64,000 nucleotides of DNA from NCBI GenBank assembly GCA_902585605.1, contig CACIED010000001.1, forward strand, positions 62,001 to 126,000, in the 5' to 3' direction. This document shows positions 1 to 8,539 of the stretch, one piece after another (position 1 is the first letter of the stretch; each line of letters opens with the position of its first letter). This DNA is from an uncultured Alphaproteobacteria bacterium. GTDB lineage: Bacteria > Pseudomonadota > Alphaproteobacteria > HIMB59 > GCA-002718135. Made by a program: the position numbers and the translations under genes. The notes beneath the pieces are model-generated. The model was not told the DNA's origin. It saw nothing but the letters and a program-made list of their open reading frames with translations, and did no database searches.

Positions 1-655
1 TAATATTAATAAGACAAGTATCCTCAGTTTCTGTTCCCTCTAATACTAATCTGTCGTACATACAGCCTACCTCTTCAGGAATGCCCAATATCCAAATTAA
101 TTGATCAATCATATGAGTAGATGCATCAAGTATGGCTCCACCTCCGGTTTCTTCTTTTGCATAATAAATAGTTTGATAGTCTGGCCTATATTTAGGAAAC
201 TCTTGAGAAGAATTAATATAAGCTAATTTAACTTCCCCAATTTTATTATTCATAATTTGATCTTTTAAGGCTCTGGAGACTAAGCTATTTCTTCTTGTAT
301 ATCCTACACGTACAAATAATTTTTTTTCTCTGACCTCTTCTATAATGTTTTCCAAACCATCAATTTTTGTAGAAAGAGGTTTTTCTACCATAAATGATAG
401 ATTATTTTTTATACAAAACTGCATATGTTCCAGATGCCAATTAGCTGGTGAACATATTATTGCTAGATCAAATTTTTGATTAATTTCATCAAGAGAATTA
501 AATGTATGTTGAATTTCAAATTCACTATTTAAGTTTTTTTGTTTATTAAAATCTGGTTCAACAATAGAAATTTTAGCTCTGCTAGTTCCCAAATAACCTT
601 TAATATGTCTTTTACCAATTCCACCTGCTCCAATTATTAAAATATTATAAATCAT
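1..655 (-). CDS. Gfo/Idh/MocA-family NAD(P)-dependent oxidoreductase (partial, C-terminus beyond window)
   Basis: Translating the minus strand from an ATG at 653-655 gives an open frame of 218 codons that runs off the left edge. The N-terminus is a Rossmann fold with the dinucleotide-binding motif GAGGIG at residues 9-14. The family's EKP motif, which carries the catalytic lysine, is at 91-93. A glycine-rich GGGAILDASTHMID stretch near 175-190 matches the substrate domain of Gfo/Idh/MocA enzymes, with a histidine in the usual position. The family oxidises or reduces sugars, inositols and sugar acids using NAD(P)H. The substrate cannot be told from sequence. The gene is divergent from the RraA-like gene, with an 87 bp gap that should hold both promoters. 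It fits the sugar-acid theme at the other end of the window, but no direct link is shown. Confidence 0.85.
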   Translation of the reverse strand, partial: MIYNILIIGAGGIGKRHIKGYLGTSRAKISIVEPDFNKQKNLNSEFEIQHTFNSLDEINQKFDLAIICSPANWHLEHMQFCIKNNLSFMVEKPLSTKIDGLENIIEEVREKKLFVRVGYTRRNSLVSRALKDQIMNNKIGEVKLAYINSSQEFPKYRPDYQTIYYAKEETGGGAILDASTHMIDQLIWILGIPEEVGCMYDRLVLEGTETEDTCLINI

Positions 656-742
656 TATTTATATAAAACTAACTTGACCACTTTATAATAGTATGATGTT
701 ATATGAATAAGTAAATTGATAATATAAATAAATTCAAAAAAA

Positions 743-1399
743 ATGACTCTTAATTTTGAAGAATATAAAACGAAACTTTATTCAGCTGTATTAGCTGATA
801 CATTAGATAGTTTGGGTTATCATAAACAAACATTAACACCTGGTATCAAATCAATAAAACCAGATTTAATTATATGTGGGCTTGCGAGAGTTGGATTGTA
901 TATGCCTATTTATCATGATGATGAAAATACAAATGTTTACGAACATGAAATAGCATTGATTGATAGTTTAAAAGAAAATGAAATTGCTGTTTTATGCTGT
1001 CACGGAAATGAAAAGATAGCTCCATGGGGAGAATTATTATCAACTCGAGCAACTTATTTAAAATCAGCAGGTTGTTTAACAGATGGCTGTGTTCGTGATA
1101 CAAAAATGATTAATGAAATTGGTTTTCCAGTTTTTGCAAAAGGCACTAATCCTGTTGATACAAAATTTAGAGGTAAAATGATGATGGCAGATGTGCCAGG
1201 TGAAATAGCAAATGTCTATGTTGAAAGTGGAGATTTGGTATTTGGTGATAATGATGGTGTTGTTATTGTACCATCTAAAGTTATTGATGAAGTAATAAGA
1301 AAAGCTCTAGAAAAAGTAAGTAGTGAAAATACTGTTAGAGATGAACTAAAAAAAGGAGATAGTTTAACTGCCGTATTTGAGAAACATAAAATTTTATAA
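743..1399 (+). CDS. RraA-like / HMG aldolase family protein
   Basis: A 218-residue protein of the RraA/4-hydroxy-4-methyl-2-oxoglutarate aldolase family. Visible hallmarks are GELL at residues 96-99 and DGCVRD at 114-119; the Arg and Asp of the latter bind substrate and divalent metal in HMG/CHA aldolases. The length suits the family. Members either cleave 4-hydroxy-4-methyl-2-oxoglutarate or oxaloacetate to pyruvate, or inhibit RNase E (RraA proper). An aldolase or decarboxylase role is more likely than RNase E inhibition because typical RraA is shorter (about 160 residues), but that is inference. The ATG follows an A-rich leader without a clear Shine-Dalgarno. Its 3' end overlaps the convergent ispE by 6 bp. 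Confidence 0.85.
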   Translation: MTLNFEEYKTKLYSAVLADTLDSLGYHKQTLTPGIKSIKPDLIICGLARVGLYMPIYHDDENTNVYEHEIALIDSLKENEIAVLCCHGNEKIAPWGELLSTRATYLKSAGCLTDGCVRDTKMINEIGFPVFAKGTNPVDTKFRGKMMMADVPGEIANVYVESGDLVFGDNDGVVIVPSKVIDEVIRKALEKVSSENTVRDELKKGDSLTAVFEKHKIL

Positions 1400-2227
1400 T
1401 TGTATATTATTATTTTCAGCTACTGCTACCCATAAATTTGGATAAGTTTTAAGAAATGAATTTTTTGCATTTTCAGCTTTAAGTTTATTTTCAAAAACTG
1501 AAAAAATACAAGATCCACTACCTGTTAGTCTTGTAAAAATAGTATCTTCTAAATTATCCATCTTATTATAAATAGAATTAAAATCAGGCTCAAGTTTTTT
1601 AATTACTTTTTCAAAATCATTCCCATTATCGTTATCATTAATTTCTTCAATATCTTCCTCGACATTATAATCAAAATCAGAAGGAATGAATGTGTCGTAC
1701 ATTTTTTTTGTGGAGCAATTAAAATTAGGTTTTGTTATTAAGAAAAAATATTTTGGGAAGATAATATTTGAAATTAAGTCTCCCCTTCCTCTTACCAAAC
1801 TATCGTGTTGATTAAGAAAGAAAGGAATATCAGAACCTAAATCTGTATAGTCAAAAATATTTTTTTTATTAATAATTTCTAGATTTTCTAGGATCTTTAT
1901 TGCTGTTGCTGCATTTGAAGAAGCCGAGCCCAATCCAGCTTGATAGGGAAAGTTTTTTGTAATTGAAAACGAAATGTTGGGAGGTGAAATATTCAAAAAA
2001 CTAAATATTTTTTTTATAATACAATCATCAAATATATTATTTTCTGGAGCAAATGCACCCCTGTATTCAACATTGAATTGATTGCTTGGCTTTACCTCTA
2101 TTTCATCACATAAATTAATACTAGTTATTCCTGTTCTAATATTATGATAATTATCTTCTCTTCGATTTAAAATTTTAAGAAATAAATTTATTTTTGCAGG
2201 TGACTTCTCAATAATACTATTATCCAT
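1394..2227 (-). CDS. ispE: 4-diphosphocytidyl-2-C-methyl-D-erythritol kinase IspE
   Basis: GHMP-family kinase of 277 residues that phosphorylates CDP-methylerythritol with ATP, the fourth step of the MEP isoprenoid pathway. The N-terminal SPAKINLFL (residues 9-17) is typical of IspE. The phosphate-binding loop AGLGSASSNAA is at 97-107, the catalytic aspartate region GSDIPFFL at 131-138, and the C-terminal glycine motif LTGSGSCIF near residue 235. The ATG overlaps the stop of the upstream TPR gene by 8 bp, so the two are translationally coupled. ispH of the same pathway lies at 42.2 kb. The loop reads GSASS rather than the commoner GGGSS, a conservative change. Confidence 0.95.
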   Translation of the reverse strand: MDNSIIEKSPAKINLFLKILNRREDNYHNIRTGITSINLCDEIEVKPSNQFNVEYRGAFAPENNIFDDCIIKKIFSFLNISPPNISFSITKNFPYQAGLGSASSNAATAIKILENLEIINKKNIFDYTDLGSDIPFFLNQHDSLVRGRGDLISNIIFPKYFFLITKPNFNCSTKKMYDTFIPSDFDYNVEEDIEEINDNDNGNDFEKVIKKLEPDFNSIYNKMDNLEDTIFTRLTGSGSCIFSVFENKLKAENAKNSFLKTYPNLWVAVAENNNIQL

Positions 2228-3527
2228 TAAATTTTTCTAATTTAATTTTAACATTCTCTTCAATTTCATCTTCAGGTTCAGCTAATTCTAGTGCTTGTTG
2301 CCAGAAATGAATAGCTTCTCTTTTTCTATTCATAGCATAATAAATATCTCCTAGGTGGTCTAGAGATATTGCTTCACCTGGTGCAATATCTATTACCATT
2401 TCCATTAAACGAGCAGCTTCTGAAAGATTATTTTTTTTAAAATGTGCCCAAGCAAGACTGTCAATAATATAGAAACTTTCAGGGTTAGCTTCATACGCTT
2501 CTTCTAACATTTGCAAAGAACGATCTAATTTCATTTCTCTTTCGACCCAACCATAAGCAAGATAATTTAATACATTTGGACTATCAGGTTTTATTTCAAG
2601 TGATTTTAAAAAATCTTTTTCCGCTAAATCCCAATCACCTAATTGTTCAAAACATATACCTCTCATATAATATATATTCCAAACGTCACCGCGGTTTTCT
2701 TCAATCATCTGGTTATAAATTGATAAAGCTAAATCATATTTTTTATTGTACCGATAAAAATCACCAAGAATTTTTTTAAGAGAATAATTGTTATTGTTAT
2801 TTTGTAGAATAGATAAAATTTTATTTTCAGCATCTTCATACGAACTATTATATAAATAATTAATTGCTAAACTACTTTGAGCATCTAAATAATATGGACT
2901 TTCTTTCCCTATCTTCTCAAAAGTATCTCTTGCCACTTCGAATTGACCAACTTGATCAAATAGTTCAGCCTTAATAATTATTGCTCTTTCATTTTTTGGA
3001 TCAATTAATTTGGCAAGTGAAGTATAAAATAATAAAAAATTATAATTTAAAAGTCTTTGCTCATTGTTTGAAAAAGATGATGCCACAATTTCAACAAGTG
3101 AACGACTAATGGTGATATCATCCTTAAGTCTATTATTTGTGAAGAAAATAAAATCTAGTAATTCATTTGGTTGGTCTAAATTATCTCGTAATTCTTTTAT
3201 CTGATTAAATTTTTTATCTAAAAATAAGGATGAAATTTTAATTATATATGCTTCTTGATTATTTTTGTTTTTTTCCAAAATTTTATTAGCAATATCTTTG
3301 GCTAGATTAATGTCTTCGGTAATAATCGCTGCTATTGCTTTATCAAGTAATTGGTTTTGAGATAGTTTTATTTTATCAGCATTAAAATTCAGTAATGTTG
3401 CAGGATAATCGTAATTTTTAAAGGCTAGTTGTGAGATTAAAAAGGTAGAGCTACTTGTTGCAAAAACACTAGTATTGAAGGGGATAAGCAGACAAATAAA
3501 AAATAGTTTTTTAATCAAATTAATCAT
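2220..3527 (-). CDS. Exported tetratricopeptide-repeat protein
   Basis: A 435-residue protein with a signal peptide (lysines, hydrophobic core, cleavage around VFA near residue 23). The rest is alpha-helical TPR repeats. The clearest TPR units are near residues 270-305 (WNIYYMRGICFEQLGDWDLA), 310-340, 345-375 and 380-415. TPR solenoids mediate protein-protein contacts, so a periplasmic scaffold is the likely role. A TPR gene beside ispE is a recurring alphaproteobacterial arrangement; that statement is from general knowledge. Translation is coupled to ispE by an 8 bp overlap. There is no catalytic signature, so no specific function is claimed. Confidence 0.8.
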   Translation of the reverse strand: MINLIKKLFFICLLIPFNTSVFATSSSTFLISQLAFKNYDYPATLLNFNADKIKLSQNQLLDKAIAAIITEDINLAKDIANKILEKNKNNQEAYIIKISSLFLDKKFNQIKELRDNLDQPNELLDFIFFTNNRLKDDITISRSLVEIVASSFSNNEQRLLNYNFLLFYTSLAKLIDPKNERAIIIKAELFDQVGQFEVARDTFEKIGKESPYYLDAQSSLAINYLYNSSYEDAENKILSILQNNNNNYSLKKILGDFYRYNKKYDLALSIYNQMIEENRGDVWNIYYMRGICFEQLGDWDLAEKDFLKSLEIKPDSPNVLNYLAYGWVEREMKLDRSLQMLEEAYEANPESFYIIDSLAWAHFKKNNLSEAARLMEMVIDIAPGEAISLDHLGDIYYAMNRKREAIHFWQQALELAEPEDEIEENVKIKLEKFNG

Positions 3528-3574
3528 TTTAAATATACTAGAGTTGCACTATGAATAGATAATTGTAATTTTGC

Positions 3575-4285
3575 ATGAATCAATCAAATAAAAAAAATTT
3601 AGAATTCATTGTTAATTCTGGAGTAAACTATTTTCTTCAAGATTCTCCAAGAAACTGGTTTGAAAATAAGAAAAAATCTGAATTACCTGATCCCAATATC
3701 AATGCTGGGGATAAAAAAATGAAAATTGATGATGTGATTAAAGACCTTAAAGATCACAAATCTAATCTTAAAAAAACTGCAAAAAATTTAGTTGTCTATT
3801 ATGGAAATTTAAATGCAAAAGTTATGTTAATTGGTGAGGCTCCTGGAAGAGATGAGGATGAGCAAGGTATTCCATTTGTTGGCAGAGCCGGGCAACTATT
3901 AAATAAAATGCTTTTAGCAATTAATTTACAAAGAGAAGACGTCTATATTACTAATGTTGTTAATTGGCGTCCGCCTGATAATAGAACTCCAAATGATGAA
4001 GAAATTTTAGAATTTTTGCCATTTTTACAAAGACAAATTGATATCATTAAGCCGAAATTTATCTTCCTGTTAGGAGGTGTTGCAGCAAAAGCTATTTTAT
4101 CAACGCCTCTAGCTCTTGGAAAACTCAGAGGCAAATGGCATGAATACAAATCACTTAATTTAGATGAATCAATTCCTACAATAGCCTCTTATCATCCAGC
4201 TTTTTTACTACGATCTCCTCAGTATAAAAAACACTCTTGGGAAGACTTACAAATGCTACAAGAGAAATTGAAAAATGTATCATAA
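3575..4285 (+). CDS. Family-4-type uracil-DNA glycosylase lacking iron-sulfur cysteines
   Basis: Removes uracil from DNA as the first step of base excision repair. The active-site motif GEAPGRDED is at residues 87-95, followed by the FVGRAGQLL helix start at 101-109. The NVVNWRPPDNRTP strand is at 127-139 and the HPAFLLR DNA-intercalation motif at 207-213, all as in family-4 (UDGa/UDGb-like) enzymes. Family 4 normally carries a 4Fe-4S cluster on four cysteines. This protein has no cysteine in its 236 residues, so the cluster must be absent. The site before NLKKTAKNLV, where alphaproteobacterial relatives usually have Cys, is Ser. Its 3' end overlaps slt by 11 bp. Confidence 0.85.
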   Translation: MNQSNKKNLEFIVNSGVNYFLQDSPRNWFENKKKSELPDPNINAGDKKMKIDDVIKDLKDHKSNLKKTAKNLVVYYGNLNAKVMLIGEAPGRDEDEQGIPFVGRAGQLLNKMLLAINLQREDVYITNVVNWRPPDNRTPNDEEILEFLPFLQRQIDIIKPKFIFLLGGVAAKAILSTPLALGKLRGKWHEYKSLNLDESIPTIASYHPAFLLRSPQYKKHSWEDLQMLQEKLKNVS

Positions 4286-6020
4286 AAAATTTTTAATTTT
4301 TTATTTTTTTATATTCTTTATAATTTTTTCAAAACAAATCTACGCATACCAACAAGATATAGTCACCAAATACAATAATATATTCTCATCAAAGGTGCTT
4401 AGTGAAGAAGATGTTTATAACTATCAACAAGCATACAAGTTTCAAGAAATATGCAAATGGAAAAGTGCAAACAATTTTATTTTAAAAATTAAAAATAAAT
4501 CACTATTAGGACACATCTATGCACAAAAGTTTTTGCATCCGAATTGTTATCGATCAAAGTATTTAGAATTATATTATTGGCTAAAAAAATATAATGATCA
4601 TCCACAAGCAAAACAAATTTATAAATTGGCTATTCGAAGAATGCCAGAGGGTTATAAAAGCCCAACTAAACCAAGCATTCCAATTGGAATAGAGTCAGAA
4701 CAGGTAACTAGTAAAAAGACTAGTAAATATAAAAGTTCTAAAAAACTCTCTAACAATCAAAGAGTTGAAAAAAGAAAATTAATTAACGGAATTAAATCAA
4801 GAGTAAACAAAGGTTGGCCAACAGGTGCAGTACAATTATTAAACCAAAGAGATGTAGATCTATTATTAGATCAAGTTGAGATAGATCAGCAAAAAGAATT
4901 AATTGCGAAAGGTTATTTCTTAGCAAATAAAAATGACTTGGCAATCCAATATGCTTCTGAAGCACTTGTAAATTCTGCTAAATATGTTCCTTATGCAGCT
5001 TGGACTGCTGGTTTATCTTCTTGGAGACTAGAAAAATATGAAGATTCTGCAAAATATTTTTCTCTCTTTTCGATTAGTTTAAAAGATGATGCGTGGCATC
5101 AAACTTCAGGAAGTTTTTGGACAGCCAGATCATATGCAAAACTTGGTCGTTATGATGATATTAATTTTTGGTTAAAAAGAGCATCAAATAATCCGAATAG
5201 TTTTTATGGAATGCTTGCATTAGAAATATTAGGTGTAGATAAAAAAATAGAATGGGTAGAACATACCGATCTAAATAAAAATAATAGTACAATTTTAAAT
5301 ATACCAGCAGGGAAAAGAATACAGACACTAATACAGGTTGGATTTGCTGATGAATTAGAAAAGGAAATTGTCCATATCAATTCCATTTTAAATAGAGAAA
5401 TAGCAAAGGAGTCTATTCAAATTGCCGAAAATTTTGATCTTGCCTATACACAATTAAAAATAGTCAATAAGCTTGAGAACTTTGGTATGGATGTTCCTAC
5501 TTACCTCTATTACCCAACTAGTGTTTGGAAGCCTAGAGATGGTTTCAAATTAGAAAAAGAATTACTCCACGCCTTCATGCATCAAGAGTCTATGTTTAAC
5601 ATAATGGCAAAAAGTAAAGACGGTGCTATAGGTTTAATGCAGGTATTACCTTCAACAGCTAAATTTATTACAAAAAGTAAAGACGTAAAAAGAAGCAATA
5701 GCAACATTCTTAAAAATCCAGAGATAAACTTAGAGGTTGGACAAGAATACTTAACATATCTTCTTGATCTAGAGCAGGTTTCAAGAAATCTAATATTTCT
5801 CGCAGCAGCTTATAATGGTGGTCCAGGGAATTTACAAAAATGGAAAAATGAAACTAATTATATGGAAGACTCACTCTTTTTTATGGAAAGTATTCCATCA
5901 AGAGAAACAAGATGGTTCATAGAAAAGATCTTAACAAAATATTGGATTTACCAAAATAAAAACAATAAAGAAATGCGTTCCCTAAAAATGCTAGCAAATG
6001 GAAATGATCCACTTTATTAA
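4275..6020 (+). CDS. slt: Soluble lytic murein transglycosylase
   Basis: Periplasmic enzyme that cleaves the MurNAc-GlcNAc bond of peptidoglycan to a 1,6-anhydro product. A signal peptide covers about residues 1-24. An alpha-helical superhelical region of TPR-like hairpins spans roughly 180-400. The C-terminal SLT domain has the catalytic glutamate E438 in HQESMF, then GLMQVLP at 453-459 and AAAYNGGPGNL near 513. At 581 residues it is in the usual range for Slt70-like proteins. A lysine/serine-rich low-complexity linker lies at about 145-170. It overlaps the preceding udg by 11 bp and is followed 6 bp later by moaB, so the four-gene set udg-slt-moaB-rnhB is probably one transcript. Confidence 0.92.
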   Translation: MYHKKFLIFYFFIFFIIFSKQIYAYQQDIVTKYNNIFSSKVLSEEDVYNYQQAYKFQEICKWKSANNFILKIKNKSLLGHIYAQKFLHPNCYRSKYLELYYWLKKYNDHPQAKQIYKLAIRRMPEGYKSPTKPSIPIGIESEQVTSKKTSKYKSSKKLSNNQRVEKRKLINGIKSRVNKGWPTGAVQLLNQRDVDLLLDQVEIDQQKELIAKGYFLANKNDLAIQYASEALVNSAKYVPYAAWTAGLSSWRLEKYEDSAKYFSLFSISLKDDAWHQTSGSFWTARSYAKLGRYDDINFWLKRASNNPNSFYGMLALEILGVDKKIEWVEHTDLNKNNSTILNIPAGKRIQTLIQVGFADELEKEIVHINSILNREIAKESIQIAENFDLAYTQLKIVNKLENFGMDVPTYLYYPTSVWKPRDGFKLEKELLHAFMHQESMFNIMAKSKDGAIGLMQVLPSTAKFITKSKDVKRSNSNILKNPEINLEVGQEYLTYLLDLEQVSRNLIFLAAAYNGGPGNLQKWKNETNYMEDSLFFMESIPSRETRWFIEKILTKYWIYQNKNNKEMRSLKMLANGNDPLY

Positions 6021-6026
6021 TAGGTT

Positions 6027-6554
6027 ATGCCGATTGATACTTCTATAGATTTTGTTCCAATAAATATTGCTGTTATTACAATTTCAGATTCAAGAACTAA
6101 AGAAAACGATACATCTGGAGATACATTAGAAAAGCGCATTACTGATGCTGGTCATACAATGATTAAACGGACAATTATACCAGATGATGTTACTCAAATA
6201 AAAGATACCTTAAACACAATGTCTAAAGAAAAAGAGATTGATTGCATTATTACAACTGGCGGTACTGGGTTAACAGGAAGAGATACAACACCAGAAGCTG
6301 TAAAAGCTATTGCTAATAAACATATTGATGGATTTGGGGAATTATTTCGTCAAGTTAGTTTTGAAAAAATTGGTACGTCGGCAATTCAATCACGAGCAGT
6401 TGCAGCCTTAATAAATAGTACGTATGTTTTTTGTTTACCCGGATCAACAGGTGCATGCAAAGATGGCTGGGATGAAATTTTACAATATCAATTAGATATT
6501 AGACATAAGCCATGTAACTTTGTTGAAATCATGCCAAGATTAAATGAAAAATAG
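6027..6554 (+). CDS. moaB: Molybdenum cofactor biosynthesis protein MoaB
   Basis: MoaB/MogA-type molybdopterin adenylyltransferase family member (175 residues), acting in molybdenum cofactor synthesis. The family's nucleotide/pterin-binding motif TTGGTGLTGRDTTPEA is near residues 76-91. The second motif, LPGSTGACKDGW, is near 137-148. The C-terminal NFVEIMPRL matches MoaB rather than MogA. Its TAG stop shares a base with the GTG start of rnhB. No other molybdenum cofactor gene or obvious molybdoenzyme is in the window, so the partner enzymes are elsewhere. Confidence 0.93.
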   Translation: MPIDTSIDFVPINIAVITISDSRTKENDTSGDTLEKRITDAGHTMIKRTIIPDDVTQIKDTLNTMSKEKEIDCIITTGGTGLTGRDTTPEAVKAIANKHIDGFGELFRQVSFEKIGTSAIQSRAVAALINSTYVFCLPGSTGACKDGWDEILQYQLDIRHKPCNFVEIMPRLNEK

Positions 6555-7168
6555 TGACTGATTTTTCTATAGAGAAATCAATTGATGGGCCTGTTATTGG
6601 TTTAGATGAAGTTGGCAGAGGTCCATTAGCGGGCCCTGTGGTGAGTTGTGGATGTTATTTTTCTAATTATGATGATTTAGAATCAGAAATACCTATAACT
6701 GATTCAAAGAAACATACAGCAAAACAAAGAGAAAAATTATTTTTATTTTTTAAAAAATTACAAAAAGAAAAAAAACTTCAATATTACTTGGGGTATGCGA
6801 GTGTCGAAGAAATAGATGAAATTAATATTTTGGAAGCAACAAAATTATCGATGAAAAGAGTAATAGATAAATTTAATTTTGAAAATCCATATCTTATTAT
6901 TGATGGAAACTTTTCATTAAATTATCAAAATGAAAAATCTATAATAGGTGGCGATAAAAAATCTTTATCGATTGCAAGTGCATCTATTATTGCAAAAGTT
7001 CACCGTGATCGACTGATGAGTATACTTGATAGTAAGTTTACATTTTATGATTGGAAAAAAAATGCAGGTTATGGAACTAAAAAACATATTGATGCAATAC
7101 ACAAGCACGGTGCAACTCAGTTTCACCGAAAATCATTTGAACCTATTAAATCGTTATTAAAAAAATAA
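6554..7168 (+). CDS. rnhB: Ribonuclease HII
   Basis: Endonuclease that cuts RNA-DNA hybrids and single ribonucleotides embedded in DNA. The signature GLDEVGRGPLAGPVV begins at residue 16, with catalytic D18 and E19. The third acidic residue is in LIIDGN near 120, and the SIIAKVHRDR motif near 148-157 is well conserved. The start is GTG at 6554, overlapping the last base of the moaB TAG, which indicates coupled translation. At 204 residues it is a normal length. It is followed by a 253 bp intergenic stretch that ends this operon. Confidence 0.95.
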   Translation: MTDFSIEKSIDGPVIGLDEVGRGPLAGPVVSCGCYFSNYDDLESEIPITDSKKHTAKQREKLFLFFKKLQKEKKLQYYLGYASVEEIDEINILEATKLSMKRVIDKFNFENPYLIIDGNFSLNYQNEKSIIGGDKKSLSIASASIIAKVHRDRLMSILDSKFTFYDWKKNAGYGTKKHIDAIHKHGATQFHRKSFEPIKSLLKK

Positions 7169-7239
7169 ATTACCCAAATTTATCCATGCAAAGAATGCAT
7201 ACCAAATATTATTTTATTATGCTTCAAAAAGATGCGACA

Positions 7240-7316
7240 AACACTAAATGTAAATTAAGTTTCATCATTCCTCCCATTTGATGAACTATTCCAGGGGTCT
7301 ACGGACCCCTTTTTTT
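7240..7316 (+). ncRNA. Candidate small RNA with anti-Shine-Dalgarno loop hairpin
   Basis: Between rnhB and ccrM lies a perfect 7-bp hairpin, TTCATCA (7261-7267) pairing with TGATGAA (7279-7285). Its 11-base loop is TTCCTCCCATT. Eight bases later comes a strong intrinsic terminator. The loop displays CCUCC, the same sequence as the 16S rRNA anti-SD, so it could pair with Shine-Dalgarno sites. Alphaproteobacterial small RNAs with C-rich CCUCC loops followed by a terminator are known (the CcsR/cuckoo type). The 5' end is a guess; I could not identify a convincing promoter. It might instead be just the 3' UTR of the rnhB operon. Confidence 0.4.
7293..7316 (+). terminator. Intrinsic terminator with UNCG tetraloop
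   Basis: AGGGGTC (7293-7299), tetraloop TACG (7300-7303), GACCCCT (7304-7310), then six further T. The 7-bp stem is GC-rich in an otherwise very AT-rich region. The C(UACG)G closing is the exceptionally stable UNCG tetraloop. There is no T-run on the opposite strand side, so it acts on plus-strand transcripts: the udg-slt-moaB-rnhB operon and/or the candidate small RNA. Confidence 0.92.
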
Positions 7317-7354
7317 ATATTTTCAGCCAAATTTTAAGGTTATCCCTACCTAAA

Positions 7355-7453
7355 GATTCCCCCCTGTTGATAACTCAATTGACCTGATTCCATATCTGCT
7401 TAAAGATTCTTTTTATCAATTATGAAAAAAAATCAAATTATTTTGGGTGACTC
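7355..7453. promoter_or_regulatory. Cluster of GANTC methylation sites in the ccrM leader
   Basis: Four GANTC sites occur in 99 bp: GATTC at 7355-7359, 7386-7390 and 7405-7409, and GACTC at 7449-7453. Two of them sit in an identical TAAAGATTC context 50 bp apart (7351 and 7401). GANTC is the target of CcrM, whose gene starts at 7422. In Caulobacter, GANTC sites in the ccrM promoter region feed methylation back on its transcription. A similar feedback here is inference. Confidence 0.5.
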
Positions 7454-8492
7454 CATTACGAAAATGAAAAAGTTAAAAGATCATTCGGTTGATCTTATTT
7501 TTGCTGATCCACCCTATAATCTTCAATTAAAGGATACTTTATACAGACCTGATCAAACAACGGTCGAAGCAGTTACACAAGATTGGGATAAATTTAGTAC
7601 CTATAAAGAATATGATCAATTTACTAATGCGTGGCTTAGTGAATGTAAACGTGTTTTAAAAAAAGGTGGAGCGCTTTGGGTCATAGGAAGTTATCATAAT
7701 ATTTTACGAGTAGGTTCTACAATCCAAGATGAAGGCTTATGGATTTTAAATGATATTATTTGGCATAAAACAAATCCCATGCCAAACTTTCGTGGTACAC
7801 GTTTTACAAATGCACATGAAACACTGTTATGGTGCACAACATCAAGAGAAGCAAAATACACATTTAATTATCAAAATCTCAAAGAACTAAATGAAGGGAA
7901 ACAAATGCGCAGTGACTGGTATATTCCTATTTGTTCAGGCAAAGAAAGATTGCGTAAAGATAACAATCAACGTTCACACCCAACACAAAAACCAGAAGCT
8001 CTACTCTACCGAATTCTATTAGCATCTACAAACAAAGGTGATCTTGTTCTTGATCCCTTTTCAGGGAGTGGGACAACTGCTGTTGTTGCAAAAAAATTAC
8101 AGCGTAACTTTATTGGCATAGAAAAAGATAAAGATTACGTTAAACTTTCAAAAGAACGATTAAAGAATACAAAAGTATTGAAAGAAGAAGTTGTGACTAT
8201 TGCAAAGAGTAGAAAAGAACTGCCAAAGGTTCCTTTTGGTGAATTAGTCGAACAAGGAATTATTCCACCAGGTGCCGTATTAACAGATAAAAAAGAACGC
8301 TTTAAAGCAACGGTTAGTATTGATGGAACACTTAAAATAAAAGACTTAACAGGTTCCATTCATCAAATGGGAGCAAAAATACAAGGACTACCAAGTTGTA
8401 ATGGATGGGATTTTTGGCATGTAAAAGATAAATCTAAATCGATCTTACTTGATGAAATAAGATCTAATTATCGAAAAGATAAACTGAATTAG
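7422..8492 (+). CDS. ccrM: Cell-cycle DNA adenine methyltransferase CcrM (GANTC)
   Basis: Beta-class N6-adenine methyltransferase that methylates GANTC and helps couple transcription to replication in alphaproteobacteria. Catalytic motif DPPYNLQL is at residues 29-36 and the AdoMet-binding DPFSGSGTT at 211-219, in the order (IV before I) of the beta class. The [11 protein letters not shown] motif precedes the latter. The C-terminal extension (about 265-356) with [22 protein letters not shown] is the RAMA-like DNA-recognition domain typical of CcrM. The 356-residue length agrees with the family (about 358). Four GANTC sites flank its start. A decayed copy of its last 85 bp lies 567 bp downstream. 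Confidence 0.95.
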   Translation: MKKNQIILGDSITKMKKLKDHSVDLIFADPPYNLQLKDTLYRPDQTTVEAVTQDWDKFSTYKEYDQFTNAWLSECKRVLKKGGALWVIGSYHNILRVGSTIQDEGLWILNDIIWHKTNPMPNFRGTRFTNAHETLLWCTTSREAKYTFNYQNLKELNEGKQMRSDWYIPICSGKERLRKDNNQRSHPTQKPEALLYRILLASTNKGDLVLDPFSGSGTTAVVAKKLQRNFIGIEKDKDYVKLSKERLKNTKVLKEEVVTIAKSRKELPKVPFGELVEQGIIPPGAVLTDKKERFKATVSIDGTLKIKDLTGSIHQMGAKIQGLPSCNGWDFWHVKDKSKSILLDEIRSNYRKDKLN

Positions 8493-8539
8493 TATTTTAA
8501 TAGTGGGAAAAAATTAAAGAATAATTAATTATAAATAAT

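Noticed and set aside
7169-7239. Possible tRNA or further structured RNA downstream of rnhB
   Set aside because: Only a short ATGCA/TGCAT hairpin is present; no cloverleaf or T-loop motif found.
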